A model generated the notes under the pieces. That model saw only the letters and a list, made by a program, of their open reading frames with translations. It had not been told where the DNA came from and did not search any database. DNA of 64,000 bases, from NCBI GenBank assembly GCA_035578175.1, contig JAQMRL010000006.1, positions 30,004,393-30,068,392 on the forward strand. Direction: 5' to 3'. This document shows, in pieces, positions 21,772-32,639 of this stretch. How positions within the stretch are numbered: the first letter of the stretch is position 1; each line of letters starts with the position of its first letter. The position numbers were made by a program, and so were the translations under genes. This DNA is from Catonia carolina. Its lineage: Eukaryota > Arthropoda > Insecta > Hemiptera > Achilidae.

Positions 21772-21935
21772 CTTCGGCCAAAGTTGGTAGTTGTTAGCGC
21801 GCTTGTTTGTTAGAGGTCCCGGGTTCAATTCCCGGCCAGGATCTGGAAATTATCACAAGTAAAAACCCACTGTTCTTGATACTTTACCCACCGTAAACGT
21901 TAATAACCAAAGAGTTGATGCGGTTTAAAAAAGTG
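21772..21935 (+). repeat. SINE-B, diverged
   Basis: Head TTGTTAGCGCGCTTG with B-box region CCCGGGTTCAATTCCCGGCC. The body ends with AATAACCAAAGAGTTGATGC and GGTTTAAAA. The start of the head is eroded and about 10 bases are missing before the B box. Confidence 0.75.
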
Positions 21936-22014
21936 TCCGTATTTATTTCTGTTTTACTACAGATTTCTAAGATTACTACAGATATAAGCAAATTCCTGAG
22001 GATATGCGGAACTA

Positions 22015-23345
22015 ACGGGTGTTTCAAAAAAGGACGCACTGGAAGTTTGAGAACGCTAATTTATTACATTAAGTAATTACAAATTATACGGTATGAAATT
22101 ATTACCTTTATAATATTCAGATTACCTTTAAAACTTCACAATAAATGTTCAAAATGACTTCCTTCGCTTGTAATTCAAGTTCGGACACGTTTCATAACAT
22201 TTGCAGCCACTTTTCGTAGTGTTTGCTCATTAATGTTTGTAATCTCACTTTCAATATTAGTCTTCAATTCTTCAATTGTATGAGGATTGTTTTTAAACAC
22301 CTTACTCTTTAAATTCCCCCAAAGAAAAACATCCGCAGGAGTAAGATCTGGGGATCTTGGTGGCCACAATCCTTTTGATATCACACGATGGCCAAAAAAT
22401 TCTCGTAACATATTCAGCGTTTCAGTAGAAGTATGGCACGTTGCGTTATCCTGCTGAAACCAAAAATCTCGATCGTGTAATTCTAACAACGCTATAAATT
22501 GTTCAATTAAGTTGCGGTACACCACACCATCTACAGATGTGACAAAAAATAAAGGCCCAACAATACGACGCCGGAAGATCGCACACCAAACACCAATTTT
22601 ACTTGCGTGTAGTGGACGTTCATGAAATGTGTGAGGATTATGAGCGCTCCATATTCGGAAGTTTTGGCTGTTGATGTAACCATCCAAGTGGAACCATGCT
22701 CCGTCACTGAAATAAACACGATCCAATATTTCAACACCGTTGTCATTAACAAGAGAACGTATCCAACGACAATACTGTATACGTTTCCCATGGTCAACTT
22801 CTTTCAGTTCATGAACAACGCCGATGCGGTAAGGATGCAGATTTAATTTTTTTGTAGCCCTTAAAGCGGAAGATAGTGATAATCCAGCCTGTGAAGATAA
22901 CTTCCTAAGTGATTTGCCGGTTGAGGTAGTCAAACGTTGTTTCACATCGTCCAAAACTTGTTCTGTTAACACTGATGGTCGACCTGTGCTTTTCCGATCC
23001 TGTACACTGCCAGTCTCACGAAATTTATTAATCAGACGCGATATTGTGGTGTTATTAGGTACTTCAGAATTGGGAAATTTTAACTGGAACTCGTCTTTCA
23101 CTCGTTCGTAAGATTTATATGCGCAATAACTTTCAATAATAAAAACACGTTCATCCTTTGAAAAAACTATTTTGAACTTATACAGACACAAATAAATACT
23201 GGGATAGCACTAGTACATGTCAGTAATACACAATGGGTCAGAAATGAGTACGGTAGTGCCAACTGTTATATGGGGGAAAAAATCTTCCCTATGCAGAAAA
23301 TATTAACCCTTAAACTTCGAAGTGCGTCCTTTTAGAAACACCCGT
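22015..23345 (-). mobile_element. Near-complete DUF4817-type DNA transposon
   Basis: 1331-bp element with inverted ends ACGGGTGTTTCAAAAAAGGA (left) and, inverted, ACGGGTGTTTCTAAAAGGAC (right). The match extends about 33 bases and TA flanks both sides (22013-22014, 23346-23347). One gene on the minus strand fills it. A non-autonomous relative with the same ends is at 2992-3957. TA target, short inverted ends and a single DDE-type protein place it in the Tc1/mariner superfamily. Confidence 0.9.
22136..23170 (-). pseudogene. DUF4817-type transposase, start codon and last codons damaged
   Basis: Predicted cut-and-paste transposase acting on the element's own ends in the nucleus. From the N-terminus there is a helix-turn-helix region (KDERVFIIESYCAYKSYERV, then TTISRLINKFRETGSVQD and GRPSVL), a second helical region (RKLSSQAGLSLSSALRATKK), and a DDE domain with YFSDGAWFHLDG, WFQQDNATCHTS and PPRSPDLTPADVFLWG. 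I count 38 residues between the last two Asp, unlike the 34 of mariner. The frame is open, but the position that is ATG in the relative at 3353-3540 is ATA here (23168-23170). A TGA at 22175-22177 is followed in frame by ITSEGSHFEHLL and a normal stop at 22136-22138. The protein is therefore probably not made efficiently. Confidence 0.85.
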
Positions 23346-23399
23346 TATATGCCGAACTTTGGGTAATAGAGCGAGAAAGGTCACAAAACTTAAGTTCTA

Positions 23400-23795
23400 C
23401 AAAGTTAGGTAGTTATTCTGTACGGTTCTCCAGTTATTCTGTACGGATGTGACGCGTGGACAACAACAAAAACCCAAGAGCGGAGAATCCAAACAGCATA
23501 GATGAGATTTCTTCGAAGAACTAAGGGGTGTACACACTTGGACAGAACAAGGAATGAGGAAATCAGGTCAGAATTGGGTATTTACAACTTGAACGAAAAG
23601 ATAAAGGATTATCGCCAAAGTTGGATACAACACATGGCAAGGATGTCAGATCACAGGATACCTAAGCAGGTACACTGGTATGCTCCAGAAGGTAAAAGGG
23701 ATGTCAGTAGACCTAGGAGAAGATGGAGATAGATGATGTAGTTTGTGAGTTTGGAACAGGCTGCGGCTTAATCCTTAGTTGAAAGAAGAAGAAGA
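23400..23795 (+). pseudogene. 3' end of a non-LTR retrotransposon
   Basis: C-terminal tail of a LINE polyprotein: ILYGCDAWTTTKTQERRIQT, a TAG where relatives have a sense codon, then MRFLRRTKGCTHLDRTRNEE, NLNEKIKDYRQSWIQHMARM and GKRDVSRPRRRWR. The ILYG block is the usual landmark just after the reverse transcriptase. The 3' untranslated tail ends in (GAA)n, as in several insect LINEs. A second, more eroded copy is reversed at 52640-52890. No catalytic domain remains. Confidence 0.85.
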
Positions 23796-23829
23796 AGAAA
23801 ACGAGACTACAGATTTCTCAAATACCACA

Positions 23830-24078
23830 AGACATATGGTTCTGGGACCTGTTTTATTCGCCTTCTGGAGTTAAAAACCACAAGAAACCACCATTTTTGA
23901 CTATTAATTAAACAATTTCTTTACGAACTTATTTCATGGGATAAGCCGAAATCCGAGCAAATTCTTTCGCTAGCCGTTACAAACCATTTTCGGATTTATG
24001 TTTACATTATGTTTTTCTTATTTTTCAATGTAGATTCATCTCCTAAAGTATTTTCGTTACTTTGTGAATCACCCTGTA
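23830..24078 (-). repeat. Inverted counterpart of 21398-21690
   Basis: Ends GTGAATCACCCTGTA, the inverse of a TACAGGGTGATTCAC start. Its CGCTAGCCGTTACAAACC block is the inverse of the GGTTTGTTAGCGAG block at 21.5 kb. Diverged, and the pairing is tentative. Confidence 0.35.
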
Positions 24079-24079
24079 T

Positions 24080-24559
24080 GAATGGAGCATCGGGTCGGAG
24101 TAAATGGGCAAATGGAGTACAGCTGTCGTAATAATAATGATAATAAAGGAACTAAATAAATTTAAGATAAAAAGACATTTAAAAAATCTGGTGTAACATG
24201 AACTATATATAAAAAGAAGGACGATCTGAAAGAATGATTACTTATTGACGGAGGATTAAGAAATGTTATGAGATATGAAGTTGTAACTTAGTTCTTAGTG
24301 GTCATTTCAGGGAAAAATAATTTCGGTTAAGAACTGGTGATATATTACAACAGCCTCTACCTTCTTGTTAAATCGATTGTGCACTCAAATGTAAAATTAA
24401 AAGTCAATCCCTAGGTAATTTCTGGAAGTAATCGAAACGTAAAATAACATATTTTGGATGCTGAAGTATCAACCCAAAATACTTGTTCGCATATTAAAAT
24501 ATTAATTACATTCATATTAATTACATTAAAACTCGGCCACAAAATTCAGTGGTATTGGC

Positions 24560-24595
<36 letters not shown>

Positions 24596-24694
24596 ATAAT
24601 AAAATATAGAAATATATGTGGCTAAGTTTTAGGTATTTTGTTATTACTGAACAAAAAATTATTCTATTTTTCAAGTAATACATATCTATTCTCT
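24080..24694. other. AT-rich DNA with a TTA microsatellite
   Basis: Contains (ATT)n at 24560-24592 and otherwise nothing recognised. Confidence 0.6.
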
Positions 24695-24698
24695 TTAA

Positions 24699-25432
24699 GG
24701 GTACCCGGAATGCTTATCCCTATAATGTTAATGTAAGTAACATTTTCTCAAAAAACAATTACAGTTATCTAGTCAATTTTTTTTGTGGTTACTTTTCAGG
24801 TTACTTTTCTACACCCTCAGAATTAGTAGCATCTTTATTTTTTTTGAAGGTAAGAAAATGTTTTTTCCACTTTTGAAAATCATAATTTTTTGCTTATTTA
24901 AGTGGAAAATAAATATTCAAACACATTATTTTACTGTAATATTAACTCAGTGCATTGAAAATTATGGTATCAAAGGCTGTGAAAAAATTCCATTAAAATC
25001 CGTTCACAGTTGGCGGAGAAAATGTTCCTTATGTGTCAAAAATTGCTATTGACGGGAAACAAAAAAAACTAAAAGAGAACATATTATAAATACTGCAAAA
25101 TAGTTACTTCTGAAAATTATATTCCAGGATCATAATCTCGAAATTACTCTACAGTTACATTCACAGTTGGTCTAATGACTTGCGCCAACGTAAAGTTTTA
25201 AAACGAAAAAATGAGGAATTTATCTTTTGTCATTCAAAAAATAGATGTGTTCATGCAAACTGGTTACGTTTAGAAAATAACTTAAGGGTTCAACAAAAAT
25301 GTTTTTTTTTGGGGTGGGGTGGGATAAAAACTACAAAATTATATATCACTGGATGCAGAAAACTCGGAATTTTAATAATGTGCAAAAAAACCGGGTATGT
25401 GAAAATTTTCAATTTTACCTTTCCGGGTACCC
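24699..25432. mobile_element. PiggyBac-like non-autonomous element
   Basis: Begins GGGTACCCGGAA right after TTAA (24695-24698) and ends TTCCGGGTACCC right before TTAA (25433-25436). A 12-bp inverted repeat with a TTAA duplication is the signature of piggyBac-group insertion. The 734-bp interior has a reading frame of 89 codons (24783-25052) that I do not recognise, and no piggyBac catalytic motif was found. Its transposase must come from elsewhere. Confidence 0.75.
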
Positions 25433-25815
25433 TTAATGTATCCACAAAAAAAAACTAAAAGAGAACATATTATAAATACTGCAAAATAGTTACTTCTGAA
25501 AATTATATTCCAGGATCATAATCTCGAAATTCCTCTACTGTTACATTCACAGTTGGTCTAATGACTTGCGCCAACGTAAAGTTTTAAAACGAAAAAATGA
25601 GGAATTTATCGTTTGTCATTCAAAAAATAGATGTGTTCATGCAAACTGGTAACGTTTAGAACATAACGTAAGGATTGAACAACAATTTTTTTTTTGGGGT
25701 GGGGTGGGATAAAACCTACAAAATTATGTATCACTGGATGCAGAAAACTCGGAATTTTAATAATGTGCAAAAACCGGGGTACGTAAAAATTTTCAATTTT
25801 TCCGGGTACCCTTAA
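25433..25815. mobile_element. Duplicated right half of the piggyBac-like element
   Basis: From about 25446, the sequence from AAAACTAAAAGAGAACATAT onwards repeats the right half of the neighbouring element (25061-25432) at a spacing of 385 bases and roughly 95% identity by eye. It again ends TCCGGGTACCC followed by TTAA (25812-25815). One left end is thus followed by two right ends, each next to a TTAA. Confidence 0.85.
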
Positions 25816-26103
25816 TGTATCCAAACATTAAAAATCGCTTTCATGAGACGACGCGTATCATGGATGTTGGCAATTTTTAAAAAGGCTTACCTTTGACTTA
25901 CGGAAAAAAACATTAAAAATTTTTGTATCTATTCTTCAATAGGAATCGAATGACACTATTTTTGTTTCCACATTTCGACTTTGATTTCTTAACTTCAGGT
26001 TTTGTTGGGCCACTTCCAGTTGAAACCGGAACTTCAAACCCAATTTAGGCCCACTTACTTTTTGTAGTGTATTGCTTTTTATAGTGTAGTGTAGTAGTAC
26101 TTT

Positions 26104-26195
26104 TTGGCAGATGGTGTGTTAAATTATTTGCACTCGATCTGCTAGTTCCAGAGCTTCAAAAAAATATTCTATTTCATATCACATGATATAGTGGT
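26104..26195 (-). repeat. rep440, 3' fragment
   Basis: Reverse copy of the last part of the family: TTAAATTATTTGCACTCGAT, CTGCTAGTTCCAGAGC and then a diverged AAAAAAATATTCTATTTC and TATCACATGATA. Confidence 0.7.
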
Positions 26196-26431
26196 GAGAA
26201 AGTAAAAAAGGAAATCTAATCTACTTTCACTCCACATCACGTGTAATACTAGCCGAACCGCATAACAACGGCAGCTTGAACGCTAATACTCTATAATAAT
26301 AACAAAAAAAATTAATAAAAAATAATAATAATAATAATAATTAATTAGTAAAAAATTAATAATAGTAAATTGGTAAAAATTTAATAATAGTAGCTTGAAA
26401 GCTACTATTATAAGAAATATATACTACTATA

Positions 26432-27753
26432 CGAGGGGGTACCCAAAAGAAACCGAATTATTTTTTAAAACTATTTATTTTTAATTTTTTTACAAAAGAA
26501 CCTTATCCCCTTCAAAATACTCTCCATTACAACTAATACATTTGTCCCACCAGTGCTTCCACTGTTCAAAACATTTTTTGTACTCCTCTTCAGTGATGGC
26601 TGCCAGCTCATCCGTCGTTTTTTTCTTGACATCATCAACGTTGTTAAATCGGAGACCTTTCATGCCCCTTTTCATGCGTGGGAACAAGAAAAAATCACAC
26701 GGAGCCAGATCGGGTGAGTACGGTGCGTGTGGTAGCAAAATCATGCCGTTTTTCGCCAAAAACTGGGTAACCGAGATTGCCGTGTGTGCAGGCGCGTTGT
26801 CGTGGTGGAAAAACCAGTCCCCTGTCTGCCACAAATTAGGTCTTTTACGACGAATGCTGTTTCGTAGTCTTCTTAACACTTCAAGATAAAAAGCTTGATT
26901 TACCGTCTGGCCTGGTGGAACGAACTCTGAATGGACAATTCCCCTCACATCAAAAAAACAAATCAGCATTGTTTTGATGTTCGATCTGACTTGACGACTT
27001 TTTTTTGGTCGGGGTGATAATGAAGTCTTCCATTGACTGGATTGTTGTTTGGTTTCTGGGTCGTACCCATAGCACCAAGACTCGTCACCCGTAATGATCT
27101 TTGACATGAAATCTGGATCAGTTTCAAGCTGTTGTTTCAAATCACTACACGTTTCAATTCGACGTTCCTTTTGAGTGTCTGTCAGAACCCGAGGCACAAA
27201 CTTGGCAGCGACTCTTTTCATTGTCAAGTCTTCTGTTAAAATGCGTTGGACTGAGCTCCAAGATAACCCACTAACCTGTGATATTTGGTCAATGGTCTGT
27301 CGTCGGTCTGTTCGTACAATTTCTTTCACTTTCACAACATTTTCGTCTGTTCGGGAAGTCGACGGTCGTCCAGAACGAGGTTTGTTCTCAATCGACATGT
27401 CACCATTTTTAAAGCGCAAAATCCACTCGTACACTTGGGTTTTTCCAATAGCGTCGTCTTTGTAAGCTGTGTTCAACATTACAGCTGTTTCCGCGGCGTT
27501 TTTACCGAGCAAGAAGCAAAATTTCACAGCCGCACGTTGTTCATTAAAACTTGCCATCATGAAAAACGACACGAGCACAAAACAGCACTACCGAGAACAA
27601 TCACTGCACGAGAACAGAACAAGCTAGATCAACGAACAAAATGGCATTGAACTGGCAATGAGTAGCGCTAGAAGCAGCCTAGTGGCGGGAATTTGTACTG
27701 CACAAGCTCCGCCCACAGCAGAGCTATTCCGGATACTTTTGAGTACCCCCTCG
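26432..27753 (-). mobile_element. Mariner element, apparently complete
   Basis: 1322 bp, the normal mariner size. Inverted ends CGAGGGGGTACCCAAAAGAA (left) and, inverted, CGAGGGGGTACTCAAAAGTA (right) are flanked by TA on both sides (26430-26431, 27754-27755). A single uninterrupted transposase gene lies on the minus strand. This is the best candidate in the window for a recently or still mobile element. Confidence 0.95.
26490..27557 (-). CDS. Mariner transposase, intact reading frame
   Basis: 355-residue protein from the ATG that gives MASFNEQRAAVKFC. The open frame extends seven codons further to a GTG, but this ATG, or the one just before it, fits the family, whose members are about 345 residues. 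It binds the inverted ends and moves the element into TA sites. The N-terminal helix-turn-helix region is about residues 1-110, with QVYEWILRFKNGDMSIE and RSGRPST and then the second helical domain ending SWSSVQRILTEDLTMKRVAA. FVPRVLT replaces the usual WVPHxL linker. The catalytic triad is complete: ITGDESWCYGYDPE, FFHHDNAPAHTA and PYSPDLAPCDFFLFP, with 34 residues between the last two Asp (DD34D). The C-terminus EYFEGDKVLL is normal. No stop or frameshift was found. Confidence 0.93.
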   Translation of the reverse strand: MASFNEQRAAVKFCFLLGKNAAETAVMLNTAYKDDAIGKTQVYEWILRFKNGDMSIENKPRSGRPSTSRTDENVVKVKEIVRTDRRQTIDQISQVSGLSWSSVQRILTEDLTMKRVAAKFVPRVLTDTQKERRIETCSDLKQQLETDPDFMSKIITGDESWCYGYDPETKQQSSQWKTSLSPRPKKSRQVRSNIKTMLICFFDVRGIVHSEFVPPGQTVNQAFYLEVLRRLRNSIRRKRPNLWQTGDWFFHHDNAPAHTAISVTQFLAKNGMILLPHAPYSPDLAPCDFFLFPRMKRGMKGLRFNNVDDVKKKTTDELAAITEEEYKKCFEQWKHWWDKCISCNGEYFEGDKVLL

Positions 27754-27755
27754 TA

Positions 27756-28295
27756 TAAGAAATGAAAACCAATGATACACCAGGTCCCTCTTTCACTTCC
27801 CGCTCAAAAAACGTTATCACACTATTAATAATTTCACGACTTTTGACTATGCAAAACTTGACCTTTTTTGCTGACTTTATTTTTTCCTCTATTTTCACTC
27901 ATTTTATATGAACTCAGAACTGAACTGAGTCAACGAAAGAGTAAACAGCTTTGAATAATATAAGACACTGCATTAGAAATTAAAATCCAATAAAAACCAA
28001 TATAGTAAACGATGAAAATAAATCCATGAGATAGAACAACGAAGGTAGATTATAAAATTTGTGTAGAATAACACTTCACTTCAATAACTAACTAATCACT
28101 AACCAATAAACTATAACAAATCACTTCAATACACTAAGGTTTGAACTCAACTACAAAATTGTCAAGTTGCACTACTCACGCACAACCCGCTCCTTATTAA
28201 ATGGACTTTTCCATACAGACTACTCCCACCAGCTTAGACTGGCCCAAGACACTGTGACGTCACTTTTCCCTTTTACAGAATATTTTCACTATAAT
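27756..28295. other. Unannotated AT-rich DNA
   Basis: No feature recognised. Confidence 0.5.
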
Positions 28296-28595
28296 TATAC
28301 GATTGAATCATTTAAGAACAGAAAACGTAGGTAGAGGTGTAAAAGACACTAGTCAGGTTATCGCCTCTGAAAGTAACGAATTTCATTATACAGCCAGACC
28401 CTGTGGTGAATGAAATGAAGGCATCTTTTGCAGAGAAGAAAATATATGCTTTTCAGAGTGCTTGGCATGCTGATAAGCATACTTTTCAACTCAGTGAGAA
28501 AGGCATGGTAAACCACGTCACTCCTTGTTTTACTTAGTAAAACCTCTGGGGATTCAAACCAGCCTTTCAGCTGATGACCTAAACAACAACATAAC
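28296..28595 (-). repeat. rep440, 5' two thirds
   Basis: Reverse copy running from the middle of the family (GAATCATTTAAGAACAGAAA) to its 5' end (CAGCTGATGACCTAAACAAC). The distal 3' third is absent. Confidence 0.85.
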
Positions 28596-28773
28596 TTTTT
28601 GTGTGGATTACGAATCCGAAAACCATTTGTTGTTACCTTTTGTAAGCTTTTGATATCTGGGTGTGACGGACGGACAAAGGAAAATTATAGACGACAATTT
28701 AGAAAATTACCACCAAAAACCAATTTTTAACCACTCGAGCGGGTAAAATAATTAACCTCAGTTAATGTATTTA

Positions 28774-30316
28774 AGAGGAGAACATCAGATAGAGAACACT
28801 ATGACAGGCCCAGACATCCTTGTAGACGAAGTAGAAGCAGCTATTAAAGCCATGAAAGATGGAAGAGCTCCAGGACCAGACGATGTTCAGTCAGAAATAA
28901 TAAAAGTCTTTGATGAAGATTTTAAGAAGGAATTAACTATCCTATTCAATGAAATATACAATAGTGGAGAAATACCTGCAGAATGGCTGAGATCAAAGTT
29001 TATAATGCTACCTAAAAAACAAGGAGCCAAGAAATGCACTGATTATAGAACAATTAGCCTTATGAGCCACTTACTGAAACTATTTCTAAGAATCATACAT
29101 AGAAGACTGTACAAAATCTGCGAGGAACAAGTATCACCAACACAATTTGGCTTCATGAAAGGTCTGGGAACAAGAGACGCCCTATTCAGTACACAGGTTC
29201 TTTTTCAACGTTGCCGGGACATGAATTGCAGTATATATGCTTGCTTCATAGACTACCAAAAGGCATTCGATAGAGTCCAACATAATAAAATGATGGTAGT
29301 CCTACAAGATAGTGGAATTGACGGCAAAGATTTGCGCATAATCAAAAACCTGTATTGGCATCAATCAGCCTCTGTTAGAGTCAACCATGACAAAACAGAG
29401 CAAGTGGAAATTCTTCGAGGTGTCCGGCAGGGGTGTATATTGTCGCCTCTTATACCTATTTAATTTGTACTCTGAGGCAATTTTTCAGGAAGCTCTAGAA
29501 TTTACAGAGGCCGGAATTTTATTAAATGGTGAACAGATTAATAATTTCAGATATGCCGACGATACCGTCATCTTTGCTGATACTGCTCAAGGATTACAAC
29601 TTCTCATGCAGAAAGTAGCGGAAACTAGTAGAAAATATGGCTTGGAAATTAATGTAAACAAAACGAAAGTCATGATAATCAGCAAGGAAAGAATTGGAAG
29701 AGTGCAGTTCACCATAAATGATAGGATAGTGGAAAGGGTGCCAACATACATATATCTTGGGACTGTACTAAACGAGCGTTGGGATCATTCACAGGAAATA
29801 AAAATTAGGATTGAAAAAGCAAGGGCAGCGTTCATCCAAATGGCTAAACTGTTTAAAACGCACAATCTAAAATGGGAACTGAAAATCAGACTGCTCCGAT
29901 GTTATGTATTTTCCATTTTGCTATACGGAGTAGAATCTTGGACCTTGACGGCAGCAACGGAAAAGAAACTAGAATCGTTCGAGATGTGGACTTACAGAAG
30001 AATTCTAAAAATATCTTGGGCGGACAAAGTATCAAACGCTAAGGTACTGCAAAAACTTAATAAGGAAACAGAAATAATACGCACTATAAAAAGAAGAAAA
30101 TTGGAATATCTAGGACACATCACGCGAAACGAGAACAAGTACAAGCTGCTGAAATGCATTTTACAAGGAAAAATACAGGGCAAGAGAGGCATTGGAAGAA
30201 GATGAATATCCTGGTTAAAGAATTTGAGAACATGGTTTGAAACACCCACTACGGGACTTTTTAACGCAGCAGTGAATAAAATCAGCATTGCCAGAATGAT
30301 CGCCAGCATCCGGTAA
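28774..30316 (+). pseudogene. Non-LTR reverse transcriptase (possibly RTE-like), one frameshift and one nonsense codon
   Basis: The reverse transcriptase is nearly complete: DGRAPGPDDVQSEIIK, KKCTDYRTISLMSHLLKLFL, TQFGFMKGLGTRDALFSTQV, CFIDYQKAFDRVQHNKM (first catalytic Asp), GVRQGCILSPL, then a frameshift near 29445-29462 into LFNLYSEAIFQEALE. Next come FRYADDTVIFAD (catalytic YADD), GLEINVNKTKVM, YIYLGTVLNERWDH and LLYGVESWTLTAATEKKLES. The C-terminal tail continues to a TGA at 30203-30205, then stays in frame as ISWLKNLRTWFETPTTGLFN to a TAA at 30314-30316. Relatives end this way, so the TGA is a nonsense mutation. The clade is an impression from motif style. It would have primed cDNA synthesis at a nicked site, but the endonuclease is absent here. 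Confidence 0.9.
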
Positions 30317-30344
30317 CGGATTGGCACTAGAAGAAGACGAGAAG
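28774..30344 (+). mobile_element. 5'-truncated LINE with target-site duplication
   Basis: Flanked by the 10-mer AATGTATTTA at 28764-28773 and 30345-30354. The left edge falls inside the polyprotein, so reverse transcription stopped early and the endonuclease part was never copied. The right edge lies just after the polyprotein end, in a short AGAAGAAGACGAGAAG tail. This sets the insertion limits precisely. Confidence 0.85.
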
Positions 30345-30404
30345 AATGTATTTATGTATTTAATATCATATTATTTACCTGGTTATTATCGAACATGATG
30401 AGTA

Positions 30405-31350
30405 AAAAATCTGGTGTGAAACACTCACACAACTTTCTCTTGCCAATGCAAATAATGACCAAACTTAACCTAACATTAGTAATAAAACATTAGAAATAAA
30501 CAAAAAACTAATCTCAATAAACATAACCTAATTTTAATCATGAGTAAAAGACGCAAAATGAAAATCAACCTCAGTTTTGCTTAAAAATAGGGAAAATCAC
30601 TCTTTTACGCTAAACTAGGCTCTGTAGAGATAAATGCTTTAAATAAAAGTTGTAGCCTAGGTCTTTTAATTTTCTATAAATGTGATTACATACTCTTTTG
30701 TCGTAAAATGCATACTAAAGCCGAATTCTTAAAAAAATTAATTTTTCACACGTTTTCGTGAGAAAAAAACAGAAAATTGTTAATTACCGCCAAACTAAGC
30801 GTTATACAAAACAATGTTTGAAATAAAAGTTGTAAGATTTGTAATTCTCTACATTTTTTATTATATAAATTTTTGCGCTAAAATGCATATTAAAGCCGTA
30901 ATCTCAAAAAAAAACCATTTTTTACGTGAAAACAGCCTTACCAAGAATTTCAGCAAACATGGCCCCTACCCTATCTTGTAGAGCATAAAAAATTTAGTAA
31001 TTCAGGTGATTTTAAAAAAATTCGTGGGAGCGATTTTTGAGAAAATCTCAAAAAAGTGAAAAATGACACGAATCAACTACAACTTCCAATTGACCGATTT
31101 TGATGAAAATGTTCGTGTCGGGTCCAGTAGTGGTATGTAATTTAAGTTTCATGTTTCAAGTTCGTACGATGTTCTGTTCTTGAGATATTCTGTTCACACA
31201 CACAGACCAATCGCTAAAAACATGTTTTTTTGGGTTCAGGGGGTCTGAAAAGGTGTAGATCTGGTGAAAACTCAATTTCGAAAAATCGGCATGAAAACAA
31301 TACTTTCCTTCCTATATATTCATATGGGAAAGATATTCATATAGGCAAAA
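30405..31350 (+). repeat. rep900, nearly full length
   Basis: Starts AAAAATCTGGTGTGAAACAC and contains both internal modules (CTAAACTAGGCTCTGTAGAG and CCAAACTAAGCGTTATACAA) and the 3' domain. The last 30 bases are rearranged: the CATATAGG end motif is preceded by a short duplication (ATTCATATGGGAAAGATATT) and the GAGAAAGT end is missing. Confidence 0.85.
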
Positions 31351-32429
31351 TTGCGAATTTAAACAACATTAATTATTTTTCAGTGCTCAGCTTGGGACTT
31401 GAACCTGGAAACCTTTTGCTTTATGTATGTATCTCACAGCATTCCAGCAATACACCAGTCGTTTAAACTTCAATTATAATTAAAACTTTATTAAATGAAG
31501 CTCTACGTTTTCTGATAAAAATAATTGAGTTTAGCTTAAGTTAAATTATTTAAGCAATAACGAACAGAATTGTTGCTTTTCATTTTACGTACATTTGTAA
31601 TAAATTGTGATTAAAAATTGTTCCGACATATCATGAAATATTTGTAATATTGTTTCATAATTAATTTTGACTGTAAAAAGCCACAGCTGACTGCTCTTTA
31701 ATGTAATCGAAACCGAAATCACCATTGTCACTTGCTGGGTAACAAGAATTAATTAATGTAACAGATTGCAAAACTGGGTGGTCTCTGTTTTAGAACAAAG
31801 CGTGCGTAACTAGGATCGATTATAAAATTTCCGTAGCTTTCCTCTTACTTCTGGTAAAAAAAAAAAATAATTTAATATAAAATTAAAATTTAAATTAGGA
31901 AATTGATGTGAAGTTATTACTTTGTATTTAATTTCGTTGCATTATTTTATAGATTTTATGTGAACATGTATAATAAATTAAAAAGAATTGTGTGGTTAAC
32001 TTTATTCTTGTGTTGACTTCTGAAAAAAGTAAAATTGGGTTGGTTGTATGAAACTTCAAAATAAAATGTATGATAGTTCTGTGAGATTAGAATTACCATC
32101 CTGTGTATTATTATATATCGTTTTATTTAAAAGTTACGTTTTTGTCCGCACTGGGAAAATAGTGTTATAACCTTACAATTCGTAGTGTTTTTTATGCAGT
32201 GTTCTGCTTGTTTATGTTTAGGCCAGCATAATAAAATTTAATTTAAACGGAAAAACTTACTGTCCATTCTCTAAAATTTTTGTATAATTTACCCAACGCG
32301 TTTCTGCCTCTACGAGGCAAACTTCAGAAGAAGAAATTGTTTCTATAAAAGAAAAACCACCTTACAACCACTCTTCAAGAAAATTTTAAATTTTAGATTT
32401 ATGATTAACTATAAAACAGAAGGTTTTTT
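31351..32429. other. Unannotated AT-rich DNA
   Basis: No gene or family repeat recognised. Confidence 0.5.
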
Positions 32430-32530
32430 ATTTGTTGTTTAGGTCATCAGCTGAAAAGTTGGCTTTAAAGTCAAGAGGCTTTACTAAGTAAAACGAGAAG
32501 AGAGGTGGTTTACACTTGCCTTCCTCATAA
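32430..32530 (+). repeat. rep440, 5' fragment
   Basis: Starts TTGTTGTTTAGGTCATCAGC and is recognisable through ACTAAGTAAAACGAGAAG and GGTGGTTTACA to CTTGCCTTCCTCA. Only the first 100 bases are present. Confidence 0.85.
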
Positions 32531-32639
32531 AGAAGGTTTAATAAATGAAATAAAATGTACTTAGTGTTGCGTTAACGGATTTCAACTAAACCTAATTGAC
32601 GCTGCGTTAAAAACACCTTACAAGAGAGAACGAGAAACA

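Noticed and set aside
26542..27650. Several + strand open stretches
   Set aside because: They are shadows of the mariner transposase on the minus strand.
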